From assembly GCA_029262875.1 (NCBI GenBank), contig JAJCYO010000023.1, positions 1 to 52,692 on the forward strand: a stretch of 52,692 nucleotides of DNA, given 5' to 3'. A program made the position numbers and the translations under genes. Numbering within the stretch: position 1 is the stretch's first letter; every line of letters starts with the position of its first letter. A model generated the notes under the pieces. That model was given only the letters and a program-made list of their open reading frames with translations, had not been told where the DNA came from and made no database searches. Source of the stretch: Flavobacteriales bacterium. Its GTDB lineage: Bacteria > Bacteroidota > Bacteroidia > Flavobacteriales_E > Vicingaceae. Below, piece by piece: positions 35,383-45,200 of this stretch.

Positions 35383-35730
35383 ATGAAAAAGTTACTATCA
35401 ATCTTCATCGTTACGGCAATTGCTTTTGCGTTTTCAGCCAATTCAGCAAGTGCACAAAAAATTTACAAAGTAAAATACGAGAGTCAGGCAGACGTTAAAG
35501 TTTATATCGTAAAATATGAGTCACAATGTGATTTAAAGGTTTACCATGTTAATTATGAATCACAGGCTAAGAAAGATGGCAAATGGTTCAATGTGAAATA
35601 TGAATCTCAGGCAGATAAGAAAGTTTATTACGTTGATTATGAATCACAAGCAGATTTAAAAATCTACTATGTTGATTATGAATCACAAGCAGGCTGGAAA
35701 AATAATTCCAAGTCACATTTAATGAAGTAG
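35383..35730 (+). CDS. Small exported six-repeat protein (DUF6150-like)
   Basis: A 115-residue protein with a signal peptide of about 25 residues (ending SASAQ). The mature part is six tandem copies of a 13-residue unit, K-[VIW]-[YF]-x-V-x-Y-E-S-Q-[AC]-D-x, at residues 26-38, 39-51, 52-66 (two-residue insertion), 67-79, 80-92 and 93-105. A ten-residue tail follows (ending SHLMK). Every unit keeps YESQ. The alternating hydrophobic/aromatic and polar residues suggest a small beta-solenoid or beta-prism. I associate it from memory with the DUF6150 family of Bacteroidota; function is unknown. The gene is convergent with the YiiX-like gene, eight bases away, and divergent from the VWA gene. Confidence 0.8.
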   Translation: MKKLLSIFIVTAIAFAFSANSASAQKIYKVKYESQADVKVYIVKYESQCDLKVYHVNYESQAKKDGKWFNVKYESQADKKVYYVDYESQADLKIYYVDYESQAGWKNNSKSHLMK

Positions 35731-35738
35731 GCAGAATA

Positions 35739-37283
35739 CTACTCTACGGTCATTAATTCTTTCAGCAATATTAATTGTTCTTCTTCAATTACCTTTTCTC
35801 CATCATGGTAAAAAGTAATTAATTGTAAAGGAACATTATCCCAACACAGATTGGCAACATTATCTGGGCTAATGGTATGCCTTCCTGCTGTTTTTTCTGT
35901 GGGCCAATCGATTTGTGGAAAGCAGACGTACGCCAATTCAGAACAAACAATTTTATCGGTGGTGTTTACATCAAAGTTAAAATCATATTCCTTACCTATT
36001 TGTCTAAATGTAAGCAAGATAGACTCTTTTTCTTTTTCACTAATGTTATCCGAAAAAACAGGTCGTAAAATGGCAATGTCATCAATGTTCATAAACTCTT
36101 CTAAAGAACTTAGCTTAACACCTTCTCTTAATGCTTCAACAATACAATAGCCGTCTTTCGAGTCTTCTTTATTTCCTTCAGGGGTAATGCTGTTGTGATG
36201 AGGCTGCACCACTTCATGTTCCCATAAACCTCTTTCTTTTAATTCTTTTTGATTTCCAACCCATATCGCTACATGTCCAAAATGGCCAGGAATTAATTTG
36301 TCAGTTAACCTGAAAGGTGTTTTCTCAAGGATAATATCTAACGGCTGTAACTGTTCAAGTAGCTGTTCTCTGATGATTTCTTTTCCATATAATTTTCCTT
36401 TTCTCGATTCTACTAAACCAACAGAGTTGCCAAAAAACTTACTCACATCATCAAAACCATCATCTCTTAATTCAGCAACTACATCACGAGAAATTTTACC
36501 AAACATTTTAAATTTCTTTTTCAGCATATCGGTCGTACCAATACTTTTTAGGTGGTTGTAGGAAGGACTGGCATAGATGAGCAATTTTAAATAATAGAAA
36601 TCATCATCTTTTAAATCTTTAAAAAGGTCCTTTTTTTCTTCAAAGAAAAAAATTCCTTCTTGAATTCTTTTTTGCTTGCTCATCGAGTTAGCAGCCATGG
36701 TAATTTCTAATAATTCATTTGCAGAAATTCCAAACCCTTTGTCTGGGTCATTTAAAAGTCTTCTAAGGCGTTTATCGTTCTCAAAGAGCATTGCTCCCAT
36801 TATGTAATTATCATACAGTGTTAATGCAGCAGCAACGGAAAGCATGACTGCCTTTGTTCGAATTACTTCTGGTATATTTTCTCTTTCTAATTCTTCTTTC
36901 GTAGCATCCAAAGCACATTCATACCTATTAGTTACAGCATAAAGATCATCCCGTAAGTCCAAACACAATTGTGTGTTTTCTTTTAAGAATTCTAAGTTTT
37001 TAGAAGCAATTGGTTCATCTGGATGTTGACTGATCTCATTTGCAATTTTTATCATCTCTGCCCGAACCATTAAACTTTGTTCTACCAAGATTTGAAATTC
37101 GGCTATTTCATAATCAACTAAAGAATCGAGGTCATCAACTGAATTTATTTGAGTTTGAATAGATGTCCAGCAGATTTCTTTTTGCTTTTTTTTCTGCTCT
37201 TTTCTGGAAAAAAAGCCAATAACTATAATCATTACAATTAAGGTAATAATATAGTGAGGAAAGTATCTTTTTTTAAGACGCAT
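35739..37283 (-). CDS. YiiX-like (permuted NlpC/P60) cysteine hydrolase, membrane anchored
   Basis: A 514-residue protein with an N-terminal membrane anchor (about residues 10-26) followed by a Lys-rich stretch. A long helical region (residues 45-300) comes next and then a C-terminal hydrolase domain of the YiiX/YebB papain-like type. The hydrolase shows LQPLDIILE, the His motif PGHFGHVAIWVG (His334 and His337) and the catalytic Cys447 in KIVCSELAYVCF with Glu449, the permuted order expected (His before Cys). YiiX-like enzymes are thought to act on lipids or amide bonds at membranes. The helical region has no recognised fold and may restrict access or bind a partner. The gene is divergent from the MazG-like gene, 61 bases away. 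Confidence 0.85.
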   Translation of the reverse strand: MRLKKRYFPHYIITLIVMIIVIGFFSRKEQKKKQKEICWTSIQTQINSVDDLDSLVDYEIAEFQILVEQSLMVRAEMIKIANEISQHPDEPIASKNLEFLKENTQLCLDLRDDLYAVTNRYECALDATKEELERENIPEVIRTKAVMLSVAAALTLYDNYIMGAMLFENDKRLRRLLNDPDKGFGISANELLEITMAANSMSKQKRIQEGIFFFEEKKDLFKDLKDDDFYYLKLLIYASPSYNHLKSIGTTDMLKKKFKMFGKISRDVVAELRDDGFDDVSKFFGNSVGLVESRKGKLYGKEIIREQLLEQLQPLDIILEKTPFRLTDKLIPGHFGHVAIWVGNQKELKERGLWEHEVVQPHHNSITPEGNKEDSKDGYCIVEALREGVKLSSLEEFMNIDDIAILRPVFSDNISEKEKESILLTFRQIGKEYDFNFDVNTTDKIVCSELAYVCFPQIDWPTEKTAGRHTISPDNVANLCWDNVPLQLITFYHDGEKVIEEEQLILLKELMTVE

Positions 37284-37344
37284 GAAAATCTTTTTTTAAA
37301 AATACCAAATCATCTTTAAATTTATAACTTTAATAAAAAAAAGA

Positions 37345-37671
37345 ATGACAATAGAAGAAGCTCAAGAAGCAGTCGATCAATGGATTGCAACAAATGGCGT
37401 TCGTTATTTTAATGAACTAACCAACATGGCAATGTTAACTGAAGAAGTTGGTGAAGTTGCCCGAATTATTGCAAGAAGGTATGGCGAACAATCAGAAAAA
37501 GAAAGTGATAAAGTAAAAGACTTAGGCGAAGAAATGGCGGATGTGTTGTTTGTGTTAATTTGTTTGGCGAATCAAACAGGAATTGACTTGACTGAAGCGT
37601 TGCAAAAAAATTTAGAAAAGAAAACCACCCGAGATAAAGAAAGGCATCACAAGAATCCTAAATTGAAATAG
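37345..37671 (+). CDS. MazG-like nucleotide pyrophosphohydrolase
   Basis: A 108-residue all-helical NTP pyrophosphohydrolase. The metal-binding motif EExxE is Glu33, Glu34 and Glu37 (LTEEVGEVAR) and the downstream ExxD is Glu63 and Asp66 (GEEMADVLF), as in single-domain MazG proteins. These enzymes hydrolyse noncanonical or damaged NTPs to NMP and pyrophosphate and usually work as dimers or tetramers. The length fits the short single-domain type. It is convergent with the M23 peptidase gene, two bases apart, and divergent from the YiiX-like gene. The exact nucleotide substrate cannot be read. Confidence 0.92.
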   Translation: MTIEEAQEAVDQWIATNGVRYFNELTNMAMLTEEVGEVARIIARRYGEQSEKESDKVKDLGEEMADVLFVLICLANQTGIDLTEALQKNLEKKTTRDKERHHKNPKLK

Positions 37672-37673
37672 CT

Positions 37674-38927
37674 TTAGATAACCACCTGCTCTAACTTAAT
37701 TTTATTTACTTGAGCTTTATATTTTTTAAGCTTCTTTTTGTACCGTTCTAAATGTGCTGGTTCAACAGGTTTTGATGGAGGGAAATCTTCTTTTAAATGG
37801 TTTGTTTGACTTCCGTTTTTCCAGAAACGGTAACAAACATGAGGACCAGTTGCTAAACCAGTACTGCCTACATAACCTATTACATCACCTTGCATAACAT
37901 GTTGTCCAACTTTAGAAGCTCTTTTACTCATGTGCAGGTACTGAGTAGTGTAAGTACTGTTGTGTTGTACTTTAACAAAATTACCGTTGTATTTGGAATA
38001 AGCAGAAGCGATAACAATCCCATCTCCAGTAGCCATAATTGGAGTACCAGTTGGAGCAGCGTAATCCGTTCCTAAATGAGGTTTGTTTCTTTTTTGTACT
38101 GGATGAAATCTTCTCATGGTAAAACCAGAACTTAACCTTCCAAACTTAAGTGGGGATTTTAAAAATGCTCTTCGTAGGCTATTTGCTTCGGTATCGAAAT
38201 AATCCCCAATGCTGTCTTGAACAAAGTAGCAGGCAAAAAAGTCTTTGTTGTAATGGTTGAAATTAGAAGCCAACACCCTTCCAATTCCGATTGATTTTCC
38301 ATCTACGAATTTTTCTTCATAAACCACTTTAAACCAATCTCCTTTTTGGATGCGATAAAAATCAATGGTCCAGGCAAAAACATCTGCCATTTCAATGGCT
38401 AAGACTGGACTTACATTGGCATCATCTAAGGTTTGATAAAGTGATGATTTAATTATTCCAGATGCTTGTTGAATTTTTGTGGTCACCTCTTTTTTTCCCT
38501 TGTAAATTGAAACAGAGTCGCGCATGTCAAAAACAACATAGTCTACTGAGTTGGGTTCGTATATAAAACATTGTGCTTTTCCTAAAGAATCTTTACTACA
38601 TAAAATGGTGTAGTTTTTTCCAGCGGCTAATTTTTTCACATCAAAAATTGCTTCAGATTTGCTGGCTAAATGGTCAATTTCGGGGTAAGGTATTTTATAT
38701 TTTAAAAGAATATTGGCTAAAAATTCATTGGGTTTTATAACGTCTTTGTAAACGGTAAATGAATCCGTATTAAAACCATATTCAATCACTGGTTCTGGAA
38801 TCGAATCAACAGTGACAATGTCTTCAGGTTGTGGAGTGCTAATTTCACTGGGCTGAAAAAATGCCCAAATAAAAATGATTGTTCCAATAATAATTAATGA
38901 TAACGCTAATATTCCCCCTCTCTTCAT
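37674..38927 (-). CDS. M23 family peptidoglycan metallopeptidase with HxC zinc motif
   Basis: A 417-residue cell-wall peptidase. An N-terminal membrane segment (about residues 5-23) anchors it, and an OapA/LysM-like region (about residues 55-110) and a linker domain follow. The LytM/M23 domain is residues 265-380. Zinc ligands of the HxxxD motif are His284 and Asp288 (KPHLGTDYAAP); a further catalytic His is His332 (YLHMS). The usual HxH motif reads His363-Val-Cys365 (ATGPHVCYRFWKNG), so the third zinc ligand would be Cys. I recall the same HVCYRF pattern in other Bacteroidota M23 proteins, so this looks like a subfamily trait rather than a defect. It should cleave peptide cross-links during wall growth or division. 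Confidence 0.9.
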   Translation of the reverse strand: MKRGGILALSLIIIGTIIFIWAFFQPSEISTPQPEDIVTVDSIPEPVIEYGFNTDSFTVYKDVIKPNEFLANILLKYKIPYPEIDHLASKSEAIFDVKKLAAGKNYTILCSKDSLGKAQCFIYEPNSVDYVVFDMRDSVSIYKGKKEVTTKIQQASGIIKSSLYQTLDDANVSPVLAIEMADVFAWTIDFYRIQKGDWFKVVYEEKFVDGKSIGIGRVLASNFNHYNKDFFACYFVQDSIGDYFDTEANSLRRAFLKSPLKFGRLSSGFTMRRFHPVQKRNKPHLGTDYAAPTGTPIMATGDGIVIASAYSKYNGNFVKVQHNSTYTTQYLHMSKRASKVGQHVMQGDVIGYVGSTGLATGPHVCYRFWKNGSQTNHLKEDFPPSKPVEPAHLERYKKKLKKYKAQVNKIKLEQVVI

Positions 38928-38935
38928 AGTGCAAC

Positions 38936-38968
38936 AAAAATAAGGTGTTGAAGTACTTCAACACCTTA
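38936..38968 (-). terminator. Rho-independent terminator of the DUF3108 gene
   Basis: TAAGGTGTTGAAG and CTTCAACACCTTA form a perfect 28-base palindrome at 38941-38968. On the minus strand it is followed by TTTTTG. It lies 31 bases past the stop codon at 38999 and directly before the M23 gene start. Confidence 0.85.
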
Positions 38969-38998
38969 TTTAAGCTATATTTTTAAACAGAATATTGT

Positions 38999-39814
38999 TT
39001 ATTTAATTTTTGATGAAGGATTGGCTAAACCATTTGCCTTTGTCAATTCCATTTTGATAGAACCTACCCAAATTTTTCCTTGGGCTAAAAGAGGGATTTT
39101 ATTCTCATCATCAGAAACCCAAACAGTAACATCTTCTTCATTTTCAAACAACCTGCCTTCCTGTACAACAGGGTGAAATTTTAGGGCTTTGTATTTCTGT
39201 CCGCTCACCTTAACTTCACCTTTACCCATGTACCTGATTTTTAATGGCCAAATTTCATCATCAACAAAAGACCATACAGTGAATGCTTCACCTACCTTAG
39301 CATTAGAATAATCTATAGATCGTGCATAATAAAAAGCAGATAGCATATCTTGAACTCCTTCCGGAGTAGAAAACGACTTCCCTTCCCCATTATTTACTTT
39401 GTTCTTTGATTGGGCAAATTTATAAGTTTGTTGTTTTTTGTACCCGCCCTCATTTATATCTCTTACAAACATCCATGGGAAAACACCATCTACATCTAAA
39501 TAGGTTTCATATCGGTCTCTTACTTTAAAAAACCAATCAAAAGCACCTCTTGATCTTCCAGAACCTACAATATGATAAACTTCTCTTCCAGAGATTTTTC
39601 TAGCTAATTTTTTTACTTCAAGTTGAGCTGTACCTGCATTTACTAAACCATAATGCAAACGGTATTCTAATTTTTCTCCTTCTTTAAAAGCATTGTGTTG
39701 GATAGATCTAAGTGCAGTTGGAGTTTCTACTTCTACTTGAGGAATCTCCTGTTTCGTAAAACCAAAAACTGCAAAGAGAACGGCACCTGCAAGGATTAAA
39801 TTTCTAGTTTTCAT
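38999..39814 (-). CDS. DUF3108 family exported protein
   Basis: A 271-residue exported protein with a signal peptide of about 20 residues. The mature part matches DUF3108: FKEGEKLEYRLHYGLVNAGTAQ at the start, then VRDRYETYLDVDG, and SFVDDEIWPLKIRY with the conserved strand order of this beta-barrel-like periplasmic family. The PEGVQDMLSAFYYARS segment is typical of its central helix. DUF3108 proteins occur in the envelope of many Gram-negative bacteria with no assigned reaction; a lipid- or polymer-binding role has been suggested. A terminator follows it. The next gene on the strand is the M23 peptidase, so the two could still be functionally linked in envelope maintenance, although the terminator argues for separate transcripts. 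Confidence 0.88.
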   Translation of the reverse strand: MKTRNLILAGAVLFAVFGFTKQEIPQVEVETPTALRSIQHNAFKEGEKLEYRLHYGLVNAGTAQLEVKKLARKISGREVYHIVGSGRSRGAFDWFFKVRDRYETYLDVDGVFPWMFVRDINEGGYKKQQTYKFAQSKNKVNNGEGKSFSTPEGVQDMLSAFYYARSIDYSNAKVGEAFTVWSFVDDEIWPLKIRYMGKGEVKVSGQKYKALKFHPVVQEGRLFENEEDVTVWVSDDENKIPLLAQGKIWVGSIKMELTKANGLANPSSKIK

Positions 39815-39970
39815 AAGTTAAGTTTTTAAGTGTATGCGGTAAAATGCAAAGTCTGTGCCAGAAACAATACTGGCCATTGATATAATACGGAATTTCTGAA
39901 AATTTGTTGTATCAGCTAATCACTCCACAAGCTAATGAAACAGCAGGACATCATGTACATCATTCAATTA

Positions 39971-42169
39971 TCACTGTTTAATAATTTTATGCACACTTAC
40001 TCCTGTGTTGCTTTGTAATTCCATCATGTAAACACCATTGGAAAATTCATTTAAGTCTATTTGGATGGAAGATTTAGTTAAACTTTCATTGAGGTATATT
40101 ATTTTTCCTTGTAAATCCGAAATGGAGATCTTATCAATAGTCGTGATTGTATTTAATTCTATATTAATGATTCCATTTGTTGGGTTAGGATAAATGCTGA
40201 TGTTCGAATTTTCCAATTCGGAAATTCCGGTAGGTGAGAAGATAGTAAAATCAGAGCTGTTTACAGCATAAAAAATATTTCCTGCTCCTCTTACCATCAC
40301 TCTTGCATTTGATGTTGCAGTTCCGAAAGGAACTGTTATTGTCGCTGACCCATTGTTTGGCACTCCTGTTGCCAAAGTTGTCCAAAAGGTCACACCTCCA
40401 TCTGTTGACAGATAGATGTCTACATTGGCTGTACTTACTGGAGCACCTGTGGTATTTGCGACATTCCAAGTAATTGTTTCTGACGCTCCTATGTTCCAAG
40501 TTACACCTGTAGATTGAGATGTTACTTCAAATGGACCAGCATTAGCCTCAACTGTTACCACCATTTTATCAATATTATTTTGACCACCTCCATTTACGTT
40601 ATCCCTAACGGTTAAAGAAAAATTCATGACACCGGCTTGCGTTTGTACAGTCTCCCATTGAGTGGTTAGACTATCATCAATAACTTTCCTTAGTTTAGGC
40701 ATATACCTATTGGGAGAGCCTGTTGGAGGCAATGATCTAAATGATGGTGACATTCCGCTGTTTGGAGCAGCATTCACAAAAGTTTTTGATTCGAAACCTT
40801 CATCACCTTGTTCCCAACAATAAGTAAGAACATCTCCTGCATCTGGATCAGTTGCCGCTCCTTCTAAAATAAAAGCAGTACTATGTGGGATAATGTAATC
40901 GTTACCAGCATTGGCAATAGGTGGTGAATTTATCAGTGCGGTATTTGTTTGACAACCTGTACCGGAAACATAGTTGGTTATTTGTTCAATATTGAAGTAA
41001 TGAAAATAATCATCGCTATGCGCTTGAACATCTGATGCTCCAGTGATACCCGCATAGCCCATAATAGTACTACCACTTCCAGGTTCTAATTGAGCACCAG
41101 TACCTTCAGGAAAAAAACCTTGAGTAAACGTATGGTTACCACCAAATTGATGCCCCATTTCATGGGCAACATAATCAATGTCAAAATCATCTCCAATAGG
41201 AGTAATGTGTGAAGTAAAACCACTTCCTTTTTGTCCATCGACACAAACACAACCGATGCATCCTGCATTACCATTACTGTTGGACTCTTGATGAACCAAA
41301 TGTCCAATGTCATAATTGGCTTCAGCAATTACACTTGTAAGTGTTGATTGTAATTCTGTGTTTAGATTACTTCCGTACGGATCCGTAGTGCTATTGGTAT
41401 AAATAACATCATCTGTATTTGCAATTAACACCATGGTGATGGCAAAATCAGTTTCGTAAACACCATTTACACGTGTCATTGTTACGTTGATTGCAGCCAA
41501 GGCCATTGGCTTAGTTCCTCCATGATAAGCAGTATATTCTCCAGTTGCTGACATGGCTAACCTAAAGGTTCTTAAGGTTTGATCATTAGCGTCTTTATTA
41601 TTCGTCATTTTATAAGGAACATCATCCGTTAAGCACTCAAAAGTATTTGTGCGAACCTGATCAGAAGATCTTGAATAAACAGTATAGGTTGATAAATCTG
41701 CCGTATAAGGTTCGATAAATGTTGTTTGATGATTATTAGAAGTAATCATAGCACTTATTCCTTTTTGAGGAGAAGAGCTAAACCTAACAGTCAACCCTTT
41801 ATTATTTATACCATACCCAACATATGATTTAATTTCAGGATAACGAGCTGCTAAATCTGGATGCATTACAGGGGCATCAAATACTCTAAACTGCTCTAAT
41901 TGCCCATTAGATAGGGGGAAGCTAACGATAACATTTGACGTTGCGTTAGCGTTATTTCGCATCGGAGCGTTAACTAAAGCACCTTTAAAGTTATTTAAAC
42001 TTAGCGAATAAGTTAAAGCCGTTTTAGGCACTTCATTAGTTGTTTTGTCTAATCCAAAAACAGCACTTTTTGTGGTTTGTGACCAATAATTTGCCGTATT
42101 ATTTTGAGCAATGGCACTAAAAGAAATGATTAAAAGGAATAAGGAAGTAGAGAGTATTTTTGATTTCAT
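39971..42169 (-). CDS. Reprolysin-type zinc metalloprotease with type IX sorting domain
   Basis: Secreted protease of 732 residues. A signal peptide ends near residue 21 (SAIAQ), a propeptide region runs to about residue 200, and the reprolysin-like catalytic domain holds the zinc motif HExxHxxGxxH as HEMGHQFGGNH (bases 41132-41164). Upstream is a Cys-rich CIGCVCVDGQKGSG segment and downstream the Met-turn-like IMGYAG. A PKD/Ig-like region and a strand-rich domain (TWNIGASETITWNVANTTG) follow. The C-terminal sorting domain begins SIYPNPTNGIINIEL and ends HKIIKQ, directing export through the type IX system. It is a paralogue of the next gene on this strand, which has two additional domains. 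It likely degrades extracellular proteins. Confidence 0.92.
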   Translation of the reverse strand: MKSKILSTSLFLLIISFSAIAQNNTANYWSQTTKSAVFGLDKTTNEVPKTALTYSLSLNNFKGALVNAPMRNNANATSNVIVSFPLSNGQLEQFRVFDAPVMHPDLAARYPEIKSYVGYGINNKGLTVRFSSSPQKGISAMITSNNHQTTFIEPYTADLSTYTVYSRSSDQVRTNTFECLTDDVPYKMTNNKDANDQTLRTFRLAMSATGEYTAYHGGTKPMALAAINVTMTRVNGVYETDFAITMVLIANTDDVIYTNSTTDPYGSNLNTELQSTLTSVIAEANYDIGHLVHQESNSNGNAGCIGCVCVDGQKGSGFTSHITPIGDDFDIDYVAHEMGHQFGGNHTFTQGFFPEGTGAQLEPGSGSTIMGYAGITGASDVQAHSDDYFHYFNIEQITNYVSGTGCQTNTALINSPPIANAGNDYIIPHSTAFILEGAATDPDAGDVLTYCWEQGDEGFESKTFVNAAPNSGMSPSFRSLPPTGSPNRYMPKLRKVIDDSLTTQWETVQTQAGVMNFSLTVRDNVNGGGQNNIDKMVVTVEANAGPFEVTSQSTGVTWNIGASETITWNVANTTGAPVSTANVDIYLSTDGGVTFWTTLATGVPNNGSATITVPFGTATSNARVMVRGAGNIFYAVNSSDFTIFSPTGISELENSNISIYPNPTNGIINIELNTITTIDKISISDLQGKIIYLNESLTKSSIQIDLNEFSNGVYMMELQSNTGVSVHKIIKQ

Positions 42170-42218
42170 AACAGATGTTTAAAGTTGCTATGAAATTAAT
42201 AAAAAATATTGACCCACT

Positions 42219-42247
42219 AAAAAAGCCCTACCATTTGGCAGGGCTTT
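42219..42247 (-). terminator. Rho-independent terminator of the large reprolysin gene
   Basis: AAAGCCCTACC and GGCAGGGCTTT (42222-42247, with one G-U pair) form a hairpin with a short loop, followed on the minus strand by TTTTTAG. It lies 20 bases past the stop at 42268. Confidence 0.85.
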
Positions 42248-42267
42248 AAATTCAAAATAGAATTCTA

Positions 42268-45200
42268 TTACTCTTTAATTATTTTATAAACATTGCTTGA
42301 ATTAACATCATCAATCTTAATCAAGTACATTCCTTTACTTTCATTCGTTAAGTCAATGGTTATGTTATTATCACTAATGTTTTGGTGTTGTTTAACCAAA
42401 CGACCATCAATTGTGGTAATGGTATAGTTAATAGCACCATCGTAATTACCCATGTTGATGTTGAATAACCCATTTGTTGGGTTCGGATAGATTGAAATGG
42501 AATTACTTAATGTGCTTTGTTCAGCACCAGTAACCAAGGCATTTAAGCAAATATCAAGTTCCCAGCTGTTCAGTGAACCTCCATCTTGATTCGCCATATC
42601 ATCAATCGTTAATGTCCATGTTCCTTGCGGGTCTTCACCATTAAAGGCAGCTAACGAACCTTGAGGTTGATAAGTACCTCCACCAACTGGAGGACATGGA
42701 AGAGCACCTGCTGCTGCACCGTCATCAAAGTTGATGTCAAAATCATTTTCACTACCACAGATTTGACTCCATAGAATAACATTCGTTCCCTGAGGACTCG
42801 AAAGCGTTACTACAAGATCATTAATCCAAGTATGAGTTCCAGTTAAATTGGTCACATCAAGATCATTAATGGTCCCCGTTGTTGGAACATTTATGGTAGA
42901 TGTAATTGTTGGTGTTCCAGATGATGAAATACTCACAGGCACATTTGTACTTACATAATTATTACAGTTGCTTGTTGTAAAAGAGAATGCAATAGGGAAA
43001 GTTCCTGTTCCACACATGTTGTTTGCTCTTACTCTCCAATAATGCACAGTATTTGAAGCTAATGCACCTGATACATAACTATTTGTACCCAATCCAGTAG
43101 CATTGTCAACAATTGTTGTAAAAGCTGCATCTGTTGCGATATCAATATCATAAGTAGCAGCATTAGGATCAGCAACCCAACTAAAGTTTGTTGGCCCTAA
43201 CACATTTAAAGCTCCGTTTAAAGGTGCACTAAGTGTTATTGGGCTAAATGTAGAAGAAAATACGTTTAACGTTACCGCTGCATTTTTTACTACCAATGGA
43301 GCAGGAGCAGTTCCTGTTACTGTAATAGAATAATTTCCAACCATAGCAGGAGTAATTCCATTTACTGTCATCGTAACAGGAGTTCCATTGTTTTGAGCTG
43401 TTGTTGGACTAAACGTAACTGTCGTTCCTCCTGGATTTCCAGAAGCAGAAAAAGTAGTTACTTGGTTAAACCCTAAGAAAGTGTTGTAAGTGAAATTATA
43501 AGTTGCAGAACCCGGAGCACATAAATCTGAAGTTGTCGCACCTGGTAAAAAGCTCATTACAAATTCTGAAGCAACGATAGAAAAGTCAGAAGAGTTTAAT
43601 GCGTAGAATATATTTCCAGCACCTCTAACCATTACTCTAGCCGTTGTTGTGGCAGAACCACTTGGCACCAAAACATTTGCTGTACCATTGTTAGGAACAC
43701 CAGTTGCTAATGTTGTTGGGTAAGTCAATCCTCCATCCAAAGATAAGAAGATGTCAACATTTGGTGTGCTAACAGGAGCAGCAGTTGTATTTGCTACATT
43801 CCATGTAATTTGCTCAGTTGTTCCTTCATTCCATGTAACTGCTGTTGTTTGAGAAGTTACAGTAAAGGGACCAGCACCACCGGCAACGGTTACTTGCATA
43901 AGATCATCTGCAGTTTGCGCACCATTAATTTCATTGTCTCTTACCATGAATGAAAAATTCATTGTTCTACCAACAGAAGGAGTTACTTCCCATGTAGGAG
44001 TTAAGTTTCCAGCAATTACATCCGTCAATTGAGGCATGTATCTGTCAGGAGAAGCAATAGGCATTTTAGCTCTATACATCGGACCAACTGTCCATGTAGA
44101 TTGTGGAGCAGCATTTGATGGTGCTTGAGTTGGATCATTTTGAGACCACTCATAAGTTAACGAACTTAAACCATCTGCGTCAGTAGCAGTTCCTTCTAAA
44201 ATAAAAGCAGTGCTTCTAGGAATTGTATAGTCGTTACCTGCGTTTGCAGTTGGAGGATTGTTTGTTGTTGTAAGTTCAGAAGCACAAGTACTTGTTCCGC
44301 CAGGCTTAATGTTTGCCGAAATATCTCTAATGTTCACGTAGTTAAAATGAGCATCACTGTTAGGTTGTACGTTTGTCCCGCAAATACCAGCATAACCCAT
44401 AATAGAACTTCCACTTGCTGGTTCAACTTCTGTTTGACCACTTCCACTTCTACTACAAGTATTCATGGTATGGTATCCGCCAAATTGATGTCCCATTTCA
44501 TGTGCAACATAATCAATATCAAATGGATCTCCAGTAGGATTAGCTCTTCCCGTCATTCCACTCCCTTTTTGACCGTTTACACAAACGCAACCAATACATC
44601 CAGCATTACCACCACCAGAAGTATTAAAGTTATGTCCTATATCATAATCACCGTTTGCCAATGTTGAGTTTAAGAAGTTTTGAGTTGTTGTATTGTATTC
44701 TCCATTCCATGGATCAGCACCTGTACTTCCCCAAAAAACTAACGCACTTTGATTGGCGATTAATATCAATGTAGTACCTAAATCAATTTCGTAAACAGAA
44801 TTTACCCTGTTAATCGTTATGTTTATTTGAGTCATAATATCATTAAACTCATTTCCTGGAGTCGTTGCAAAAATATTTCCATATTCAGCGGTACAGGTTT
44901 GAGCTAATCTAAACGTTCTGAATTTTTGATCATCAACGGCCTCAATATCGTCCATGTCTCTTTGCTTCAAACTTGGTAATGTTTCATCTTGAGGTGTTAA
45001 ACATTCAAAAGGTTGAGGGTCTACACCTAAAGAACTCCTATCATAAACAATGTATGAGGATAAGTCTGTTGTATAAGGATCTATATAAGATGTGCTTCTT
45101 TTACCAGATAAAGACATTGTGTGCAATCCAAATGAAGTAACACTAAACCGCATATATGCTGTAGGGTCATCAATACCTTGTGCTACGTAAGTCTTAATCG

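Noticed and set aside
35739-37283. Classical NlpC/P60 peptidoglycan hydrolase
   Set aside because: The His motif precedes the Cys motif (permuted order) and there is no Cys-first NlpC core, so the YiiX-like class fits better.
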